Assembly (NCBI GenBank): GCA_013329905.1
Contig: DUJH01000003.1
Span: 2,855-12,379, forward strand
Length of the DNA: 9,525 nt
Origin: Candidatus Thalassarchaeaceae archaeon
GTDB taxonomy: Archaea > Thermoplasmatota > Poseidoniia > Poseidoniales > Thalassarchaeaceae
Reading direction: 5' to 3'
The notes beneath the pieces are model-generated. The model saw nothing but the letters and a program-made list of their open reading frames with translations, was not told the origin of the DNA and ran no database searches. This document shows positions 1 through 4,866 of this stretch, piece after piece (the first letter of the stretch is position 1; each line of letters opens with the position of its first letter). The position numbers and the translations under genes are program-made.

Positions 1-500
1 GGACAGACTCGAATTCCATCTGCGGTCTCCGAACCACTCCCTTCACAACCAGAACAGCGGTTCAGCACATCAATCTCAAGCTCTTCATCGACTCCGTTGA
101 AGGCATCCTCAAAACTTACCAAATGCCGCACGAGGAGATCAGCACCACGACTCGAGCGTTGGCGTGAGCCACCGCCGAATAGAGATGAGAAGATCGAGTC
201 AAAACCTCCCCCGAAAATATCGTCAAAACTGATGTTGACGCCTTGGAAGCCACCAGAACCCCAAGGCGAACCTCCAGGCCTCTCATGCCCGAACATGTCG
301 TACTTTCGCCGTTCTTCAGCGTTCGAAAGAATCGCATATGCTTCCTGTACTTCCTTGAAGCGAGACTCGGCCTCAGCATCGTCTGGATTCTTGTCAGGAT
401 GGAACTTGCGGGCCATCGAACGGAATGCCTTTTTCAATTCCGCATCCGAGGCTTTTCGGCTTACACCGAGAACCTCGTAGTAATCCCGCTTCTGACTCAC
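1..500 (-). CDS. dnaJ: Chaperone protein DnaJ (Hsp40), 3'-truncated by the window edge
   Basis: This is the co-chaperone that stimulates DnaK ATP hydrolysis and hands it unfolded clients in the cytoplasm. Translating the minus strand from a GTG at 500 gives 166 residues opening MSQKRDYYEVLGVSRKAS. It has a full J domain (about 6-70) with the HPD motif at 34-36. A Gly/Phe-rich linker follows (about 75-112, with the DDIFGGGF motif), then the start of the substrate-binding domain. The first zinc-finger motif, CSGCEGSG, is at 149-156 and a further Cys is at 166 on the window edge, so it is a type I DnaJ. Start choice: the protein begins in register with the family at this GTG. The frame stays open a little upstream, including another GTG, but that would add residues unlike the family. 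The partner with membrane helices and a zinc ribbon lies 54 bp upstream on the same strand and may be co-transcribed. dnaK and grpE are not in the window. Confidence 0.96.
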   Translation of the reverse strand, partial: MSQKRDYYEVLGVSRKASDAELKKAFRSMARKFHPDKNPDDAEAESRFKEVQEAYAILSNAEERRKYDMFGHERPGGSPWGSGGFQGVNISFDDIFGGGFDSIFSSLFGGGSRQRSSRGADLLVRHLVSFEDAFNGVDEELEIDVLNRCSGCEGSGSETADGIRVC

Positions 501-554
501 TGGACCACCACGCTCAACGGCTCCCACACACCTGTTTTCAACCCAACGGAGTGC

Positions 555-1463
555 TCAGAGGAAAGCGCCGCAACTGCTGCAGTAAGCCGTGCCGCTACTA
601 TTGACCGCGCCGCATTCCTGGCAGGATATGACTGATTTTGCTAGTGAAGATGGTACTGGGGTCGACCATTGATCGTCAGGTGGAGCATCCCAAGTCACCT
701 CAGCTGCAGCTCGTCCACCCGATTTCTTTGCCGCCTTTGCCGCCCGTGCTGCCTCCTTGGCTGCGACCTTCGCAGCTGCTTTCTCTGCCTTGGCAGCGGC
801 CTTGGCTTCCTTGGCTGCGAGTTTGGCTGACTGTCGCTCACTGCGGATTGCGTCTTTCTCGCGACGAGCGATTTCCTTGTTGAGTCGACGCTGAGCTGAG
901 GCTTCTGCGCTGGCCCCCAGCGTGCCTGTGAGTTTTTCTGGGTTGGATACATCGCTGACTTCCGAGTCGACGATGGTTGCTATTCCCTCGACCTGAACTT
1001 CGACCTCCATACGTGAGTCATCGCGGTCAAGATTTAGTTCGGATTGCTCTTTATTCAGATCGGAGACCTTGCCAGTCATTCTTTGTTGGAAACGTAGGCC
1101 CGCACGACCCTTTGGTTGGTCGCGGGCCCGAGTCTCGAGGCGATCGAGGGCGTCATCTCCTCGATTCCACAAGCCTTTGTCCTCGAGGCGATACATGCTT
1201 GAGAGATTCTTGATGGCGCTCGAGCGATGGTACTCATGATCTTCGACAACGCGATAGCGAAGAAACATGACAATACCGAGGAGGATGGCTAAGCCGTGAA
1301 TTATTGCTTGGGCAATTAGGTCCTCCTTGAGTAGATTCTCGATATTTGGAAGACCAAATCTGAGTGCCCCAACGCAGAGGGTCGGGGCGAAAAGAAGAGC
1401 CACGCTAATCAGCGGGGAGCGCTCTGTCATGCCAGTGGCTCCCGAATCCATCGTTTGAATCAT
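555..1463 (-). CDS. Two-helix membrane protein with Ala/Lys-rich helix and C-terminal zinc ribbon, function unknown
   Basis: I do not recognise a named family. The 302-residue product has two hydrophobic segments near the N-terminus (about 17-38 and 49-70). Next comes a charged region (71-185), then a long Ala/Lys/Arg-rich stretch predicted to be helical (about 190-247, repeating KAAAKAEKAAAK-type units). It ends in a four-cysteine zinc ribbon, C281-x2-C284 and C295-x2-C298 (CQEC...CSSC). The order suggests a membrane-anchored protein whose basic helical arm holds a zinc ribbon, most likely in the cytoplasm. Such ribbons often mediate protein or nucleic-acid contact, but this is inference. 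It sits 54 bp upstream of dnaJ on the same strand, which hints at co-expression only. Start: three in-frame Met codons (residues 1, 5, 12) are possible. The third, at 1430, is preceded by GGGAG about 8 bases away, so the true protein may be 291 residues. Confidence 0.85.
   Translation of the reverse strand: MIQTMDSGATGMTERSPLISVALLFAPTLCVGALRFGLPNIENLLKEDLIAQAIIHGLAILLGIVMFLRYRVVEDHEYHRSSAIKNLSSMYRLEDKGLWNRGDDALDRLETRARDQPKGRAGLRFQQRMTGKVSDLNKEQSELNLDRDDSRMEVEVQVEGIATIVDSEVSDVSNPEKLTGTLGASAEASAQRRLNKEIARREKDAIRSERQSAKLAAKEAKAAAKAEKAAAKVAAKEAARAAKAAKKSGGRAAAEVTWDAPPDDQWSTPVPSSLAKSVISCQECGAVNSSGTAYCSSCGAFL
723..896 (-). repeat. Low-complexity Ala/Lys/Arg-coding tract
   Basis: This tract encodes residues 190-247 of the two-helix zinc-ribbon protein. 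Short units such as AAKEA, AAKAEKAAAK and AARAAKAAK recur, and at DNA level the tract reads as degenerate repeats of gcc/gct and aag codons. It should form a long single helix or coiled coil with a strong positive charge. It is a coding low-complexity region, not a mobile or structural DNA repeat. Length variation between related genomes would be expected here. Confidence 0.7.
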
Positions 1464-1524
1464 TCGTGGTGCTGGGAGCGTGATTACCCACAGGAATCAT
1501 GACCCTTAGCCGCGTGGAGAGGTC
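1464..1524. promoter_or_regulatory. Divergent intergenic region between the zinc-ribbon protein and UPF0201 genes
   Basis: The 61-bp gap separates two divergently transcribed genes and so should hold both promoters, or they extend into the flanking genes. I see no convincing archaeal TATA box or BRE. On the plus strand GGAGAGG at 1516-1522 precedes the ATG at 1525 and is a plausible Shine-Dalgarno site. On the minus strand no such site precedes the ATG at 1463, which leaves room for a leaderless transcript or for the later start at 1430. Confidence 0.35.
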
Positions 1525-2043
1525 ATGGAGCCGAATATCACCGTCTCGACCACCGTGCTGCCGCACGAAGACGCCGCACGAGTGATAGAAGCGGTACGCG
1601 GCGTTTTCCCACAATGGGAATGTGATTTTGAGAAGCAAGAGAGAGAGTTTCCAATCGAGGATTCGCCTTACAGATTGACTGGGAAAGCATCCTCACTTGA
1701 CCACGTTTTTGATCAAGCGGAGAAGAATCGAATCCTCGACACCGCCTTCGATGCGATGACTCAGGACCTCGAAGACGATACCACCACTTTCTCTTTGTCA
1801 AGGCAGGCCGCTTTCGTCGGCAAGGTAGCCTTCGTCGTCGATGAACGGCCGTTTGGAGGCATCATGGATGTGAGTCTATCAGGTGAGGAGTTGGGCCTTT
1901 GGTTGGAACAGCAGACTTGGCACGAGGGACGTCATTCAATTCCAAGAAGTGCGGGTGATGACCTCACGATGCATGACGATGGAATGCCGACAGAATGGTT
2001 CGATAATCGAGGCAGAAGAACGATGAACGAGGATCAGGACTGA
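1525..2043 (+). CDS. UPF0201 / COG1325 archaeal RNA-binding family protein
   Basis: The family is archaeal and was annotated as a predicted exosome-associated RNA-binding protein; its biochemical role is not settled. Two family blocks are visible in the 172 residues. The N-terminal block 'ITVSTTVLPHEDAARVIEAV' (5-24) runs into GVFP (26-29) and matches the usual 'V.V.PTED...V..A..N.FP' pattern. The block around RILDTAF (69-75) and SRQAAFVGKVAF (92-103) matches the conserved 'QAAF.GKV.F' core. A typical member has about 130-150 residues. This one continues into a charged tail from about 135 to the end (MNEDQD) that looks unstructured. Start: the ATG has GGAGAGG just upstream and begins in register with the family. 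The last 10 bp overlap the 3' end of the convergent Pcp-Nudix gene. Family assignment is firm; function is inherited from a loosely characterised family. Confidence 0.88.
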   Translation: MEPNITVSTTVLPHEDAARVIEAVRGVFPQWECDFEKQEREFPIEDSPYRLTGKASSLDHVFDQAEKNRILDTAFDAMTQDLEDDTTTFSLSRQAAFVGKVAFVVDERPFGGIMDVSLSGEELGLWLEQQTWHEGRHSIPRSAGDDLTMHDDGMPTEWFDNRGRRTMNEDQD

Positions 2044-3050
2044 GGCAGTCCAGATTCAATCCATTCTCGGATAAGTGGTTCATCGGCTGGAAGCCACTTC
2101 ACTGAATCCAGAGATCCTCTGTCGAGCCAGCGAACCTCGTCGTGTTCGATAGGAGTCACCAACTTCGGGTCGATAACGCCACAATTCCAGATATCGAGAG
2201 ATACATGGCGATCGTCATACTCATGACTCAGCGATGCAACGATGCGGTCGGGCGCCACATCGAGTTGCAATTCCTCAGAAATCTCACGAACTAAGGCATC
2301 CCGTGGACCCTCGCCCGCATCGACCTTACCACCAGGGAATTCCCACCATCCACCCCAAACATCCTCAGGAGGTCGGCGGCAGGCGAGAATGCGACCTTCA
2401 GCATCGAAGATCAGCGCGCCAACTACTTCGAGTCGTGGCTTACTGGCCAGAGCCAACACAACTCGCCGCACAACATCGACCTGCCTTTCCAGAGAAACCT
2501 CAGATTCAGGCGGCAGGTGGATGAAAATGGCTGGAAGATCTCGACCATCTGAAGTCTTCGCAGCGACAGAACCGATCGCTTCTAGAGTTCGATAAATTGT
2601 CTCATTACAGACAAACGCTCCGGCTGAATCGCTCCAAGCAATATCTGGCTCGTGTTCGAATTCCTCATCCAACACATGCATCGAAGCGGTCGTTGCCAAC
2701 CTTGCAGGACCACCTTCGATGACCATCCCCTCCGCCATTCGCCCAGAATTGTCAGCCATGCGAAACCTCGACTCATTCTGCCCACAGCGCTCAAGTGAAA
2801 TTGCCGAGCGAGATTCTGCCAATCCGAGATGAACAATTGCATCGAAGCGGCCGCCATCACGAATCAGCGCAGCAACATTCCCCGAGCCCGCTTCGTCACA
2901 AGTCAACAGTAATGTCTGCAATTCAATTTCGGCAATTCCAAGCGACTCAAGCCTACACCGAACCTTGTCTGAAACATTCTCACTATGGCCGCCAAAAGGA
3001 GGGAAGCCCGTGAGCAAGACTCGTGGGGTCACGGCCCGCTCATAGGCCAT
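2034..3050 (-). CDS. pcp: Fusion of pyroglutamyl-peptidase I (C15) and MutT-like Nudix hydrolase
   Basis: The 338-residue product contains two enzymes. Residues about 9-203 form a pyroglutamyl-peptidase I domain, which removes N-terminal pyroglutamate from peptides. It has the GFPPFGG signature (15-21) and the full expected triad: Glu87 in ISLERCGQN, Cys148 in SAGAFVCNE, His178 in IFIHLPP. Residues about 206-334 form a Nudix domain of the MutT/CTP-pyrophosphohydrolase type. Its box runs 241-263: G241, E247, R255-E256 and E259-E260 are present, and the usual Gly near the end is Gln262. WEFPGGK precedes the box and the WLPADEPLI ending is typical of MutT-like enzymes. It probably hydrolyses a (damaged) nucleoside triphosphate, but the substrate cannot be read from sequence. 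No stop or frameshift separates the halves. It is probably cytoplasmic, as no signal peptide is seen. Start: ATG at 3050 has no Shine-Dalgarno site; GTG at residue 7 is an alternative. Confidence 0.93.
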   Translation of the reverse strand: MAYERAVTPRVLLTGFPPFGGHSENVSDKVRCRLESLGIAEIELQTLLLTCDEAGSGNVAALIRDGGRFDAIVHLGLAESRSAISLERCGQNESRFRMADNSGRMAEGMVIEGGPARLATTASMHVLDEEFEHEPDIAWSDSAGAFVCNETIYRTLEAIGSVAAKTSDGRDLPAIFIHLPPESEVSLERQVDVVRRVVLALASKPRLEVVGALIFDAEGRILACRRPPEDVWGGWWEFPGGKVDAGEGPRDALVREISEELQLDVAPDRIVASLSHEYDDRHVSLDIWNCGVIDPKLVTPIEHDEVRWLDRGSLDSVKWLPADEPLIREWIESGLPQS

Positions 3051-3118
3051 CGATAGTTGTGCTTTGCGCGGCCCGCCGCGTCGTCAGATTCATTCACCAG
3101 CGACGCGAGGGTGTATCG
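3051..3118. promoter_or_regulatory. Divergent intergenic region between the Pcp-Nudix gene and the membrane protein-trhO unit
   Basis: This 68-bp gap should contain the start signals of both divergent units. It is GC-rich in the middle (3067-3082) and shows no clear TATA box. GAGG at 3107-3110, eight bases before the ATG at 3119, is a good ribosome-binding site. It supports that start over an in-frame ATG at 3023, which would overlap the divergent gene. Confidence 0.35.
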
Positions 3119-3448
3119 ATGAGCGACGAGTACGTCGTACAGGTGGTCGAAGAAGACGAGGGGGGCGCAGGTCCCTTGGGGGTCGTCCGAGTCATCTGGT
3201 ACGAGATCAGTGGAGGAATAGGTCCATGGGGGGCTCTTAGGCCTCTGATTGCCATTGCTTTAGCTCTAGTTCCCTTCCTCTATATCGGCCAGCACTTCAA
3301 CCGGCAACATCGCAAGGCTGCGGGCTGGTTTGCCGTTCAATTCCCACTGATTCTGACTATCGTTCTTTGGCCTATACTCTACGTCTGGTCCATCGGTGAT
3401 GCATGGTGGGTTTCAAGCGGGATAGTCGCGCGCGCTCAATCCGGATAG
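3119..3448 (+). CDS. Small two-helix membrane protein, function unknown
   Basis: I do not recognise a family. The 109-residue product starts MSDEYVVQVVEEDEGG, an acidic and probably cytoplasmic head. Two hydrophobic segments follow at about 39-58 (LIAIALALVPFLYIG) and 70-92 (FPLILTIVLWPILYVW), joined by a short basic loop with NRQHRK (61-66). The positive loop between two helices suggests a hairpin with both ends on the opposite side from the loop, or a re-entrant arrangement; topology is uncertain. Start: the frame is open back to an ATG at 3023, but GAGG at 3107-3110 and the need not to overlap the divergent gene favour 3119. The stop lies 10 bp before the trhO start, so the two are probably one transcript. 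Nothing in the protein itself suggests tRNA modification. Confidence 0.8.
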   Translation: MSDEYVVQVVEEDEGGAGPLGVVRVIWYEISGGIGPWGALRPLIAIALALVPFLYIGQHFNRQHRKAAGWFAVQFPLILTIVLWPILYVWSIGDAWWVSSGIVARAQSG

Positions 3449-3458
3449 GGTGGGTTGA

Positions 3459-4277
3459 GTGGAAGGTCAGTTCGTCAATATCGCGGGATATCGTTTCGTC
3501 GATCTGCCCGATCGCGACGCTTTACGCAATCCGTTCAAATCTGCGTGCGACGAAGCCGGACTTCTTGGGACAATTTTACTGAGTCACGAAGGAATCAATT
3601 TCTTCATCTCTGGCAGTCAGTCCGGCGTCGATCAATTTGTTGAATTTCTTGAGACTGATGAGAGATTTGTCGACATCCCAGTGAAGTTATCTTACAGCGA
3701 GAGGATGTCGTTCAGGAGAATGAATGTCCGATTGAAGAAAGAAATCATTTCGCTTGGCCTTGACGAAATTCGCCCAGCCGAGCACACCGGAGAGAATATC
3801 TCGCCGGCTGAGTTCAAGCAGTGGATGGACGAGGGGCGTGAAATCACTGTCCTCGATACACGCAATGATTACGAAGTCAAATTAGGAACTTTTGGGGGAG
3901 CAATCGACCTCAATTTATCCTCGTTCCGTGGCTTCCCAGAAGCAGTGAGCACATCTGGAATCGATAAGGATCAGACGATTGTGATGTTCTGCACTGGCGG
4001 CATTCGCTGCGAGAAGGCTAGCGCGGTGATGATGAATCAAGGCTATTCCGACGTCCGTCAGCTCAAGGGTGGAGTTCTAGGATACTTTGAGGAGGTCGGC
4101 GGAGAACATTGGGATGGAGATTGCTTTGTTTTCGACCGCCGAGTCGCTCTCGACCCCGCCCTTGAGGAGACGACTACGCAGGTATGCTGGGCTTGTCGTG
4201 AACCATTGACTGAGGAAGAAATGGAGAGCGAACAGTACGTAATCGCCAAATCCTGCCCATACTGCATTGAATCATGA
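3459..4277 (+). CDS. trhO: tRNA uridine(34) hydroxylase TrhO, rhodanese family
   Basis: TrhO (formerly YceA) catalyses oxygen-dependent hydroxylation of wobble uridine 34 to 5-hydroxyuridine in certain tRNAs in bacteria. The 272-residue product shows the family order. An N-terminal ferredoxin-like domain contains LLSHEGIN (40-47). A rhodanese domain follows with VLDTRNDYEVKLGTF (131-145) and the active-site loop MFCTGGIRCEKAS (176-188). Cys178 aligns with the essential catalytic cysteine. At the C-terminus C243-x2-C246 and C266-x2-C269 form a likely zinc site, also usual in the family. It is shorter than E. coli TrhO (about 350 residues), mainly because it ends just after the last CxxC. The start is GTG at 3459; the longer in-frame options would run into the preceding gene. 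It follows a small membrane protein after 10 bp. The family call is strong; activity in an archaeon is inferred. Confidence 0.94.
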   Translation: MEGQFVNIAGYRFVDLPDRDALRNPFKSACDEAGLLGTILLSHEGINFFISGSQSGVDQFVEFLETDERFVDIPVKLSYSERMSFRRMNVRLKKEIISLGLDEIRPAEHTGENISPAEFKQWMDEGREITVLDTRNDYEVKLGTFGGAIDLNLSSFRGFPEAVSTSGIDKDQTIVMFCTGGIRCEKASAVMMNQGYSDVRQLKGGVLGYFEEVGGEHWDGDCFVFDRRVALDPALEETTTQVCWACREPLTEEEMESEQYVIAKSCPYCIES

Positions 4278-4297
4278 GGCCTGTTTGATCTCTCTGC

Positions 4298-4329
4298 GAG
4301 GGATTCTGTGATGAAAATCAGAATCCCTC
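4298..4329. terminator. Perfect inverted repeat at the convergent trhO / unknown-gene boundary
   Basis: GAGGGATTCTG at 4298-4308 and its exact complement CAGAATCCCTC at 4319-4329 flank a 10-base loop. An outer 5-bp match (GATCT at 4287-4291, AGATC at 4334-4338) could extend the stem across a small internal loop. The right arm includes the last codons and stop of the minus-strand gene. A shared hairpin ending both convergent transcripts is plausible. However, no T-run follows on either strand, and archaeal termination usually relies on T-tracts, so an RNA-stability or 3'-processing role is an alternative. Confidence 0.45.
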
Positions 4330-4788
4330 TGGAAGATCCATAGGACTGAACAAATGACCGGGACTCGTCGCCTCAGCCATCTGTCCTCGCAGCCGCATCT
4401 CCCAGTCACGCAATAAGGTGAGGGCGGAAGAGAAAGGGATCTCGGACCCGTTGATAATCACCCGCATCATCGTGTCTAGAATGTCCATTCTATCCTCATC
4501 TAGAGTGCCAAGCAACTTGTCCAGCGGGAATGATTCGAGACTTGGCACAACCCCCTCAAACTCGACCGCCCAAGGCTCAGCGATATTCGCAGGGATTTTC
4601 TCGCCGCTTTCAGTCGCAGCTTGTTCCAATGAGGCTAGAAGCACGCGGATGTACTTCGAGACGACAAGCGCTACCTCGATTACCGGAAGGCTATACTGCT
4701 TGACGAAGTTGACGAGATTCTCCTGCAGAAACAGCAGTCGCTCCTCTACCGGCTGATCCGGTCCGGGAATTTTCGCATCCTCGTCCAC
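4318..4788 (-). CDS. Hypothetical helical protein
   Basis: I do not recognise a family. The product has about 156 residues, is acidic and looks mostly helical. After a short N-terminal tail rich in Asp and Pro comes a helix with VEERLLFLQENLVNFVKQY. The next segment, LPVIEVALVVSKYIRVLLASL, is hydrophobic but broken by charges, so it is more likely a buried amphipathic helix than a membrane span. The C-terminal half contains DRMDILDTMMRVIING and ALTLLRDWEMRLRGQM. There are no cysteines, signal peptide or catalytic motif that I can name. Start: a TTG at 4794 would extend it by two residues, but GAGG sits seven bases before the GTG at 4788, which I prefer. An in-frame stop lies just upstream of both. 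It is 78 bp downstream of the giant repeat gene on the same strand and could share its transcript. Confidence 0.75.
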   Translation of the reverse strand: MDEDAKIPGPDQPVEERLLFLQENLVNFVKQYSLPVIEVALVVSKYIRVLLASLEQAATESGEKIPANIAEPWAVEFEGVVPSLESFPLDKLLGTLDEDRMDILDTMMRVIINGSEIPFSSALTLLRDWEMRLRGQMAEATSPGHLFSPMDLPEGF

Positions 4789-4866
4789 GAGCAACCCTCG
4801 CGTGTCTCACTCAAGAATCAACCGAATCCGGCCAGTAGAAACGCGCCTATCGATTTGTTATCTGGA

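Noticed and set aside
97..635. Plus-strand open frames of 127 and 130 codons
   Set aside because: They lie antisense to dnaJ and its flank. The minus strand gives an unmistakable J domain with HPD and G/F region, while these frames are basic, Ser/Pro-rich and resemble no family.
638..952. Open frames of about 80 codons on both strands over the Ala/Lys tract
   Set aside because: They come from the low-complexity codons of the zinc-ribbon gene; their Pro/Leu- or Arg/Gln-rich products are typical frame shadows.
1405..1801. Minus-strand open frames opposite the UPF0201 gene
   Set aside because: The plus strand encodes clear UPF0201 blocks with a good ribosome-binding site; the opposite frames have no recognisable features.
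2234..2860. Open frames overlapping the Pcp-Nudix gene on both strands
   Set aside because: The fusion gene carries intact catalytic motifs throughout, so these are shadows.
3023..3118. N-terminal extension of the small membrane protein to the ATG at 3023
   Set aside because: It would overlap the start of the divergent gene by 28 bp and add a basic stretch unlike the rest. GAGG before the ATG at 3119 supports the shorter form.
4789..4866. Possible small gene or frameshifted continuation of the giant protein in the 78-bp gap
   Set aside because: No frame across the gap resumes an Asp-rich repeat or gives a plausible protein, and stops occur in all the minus-strand frames I followed.
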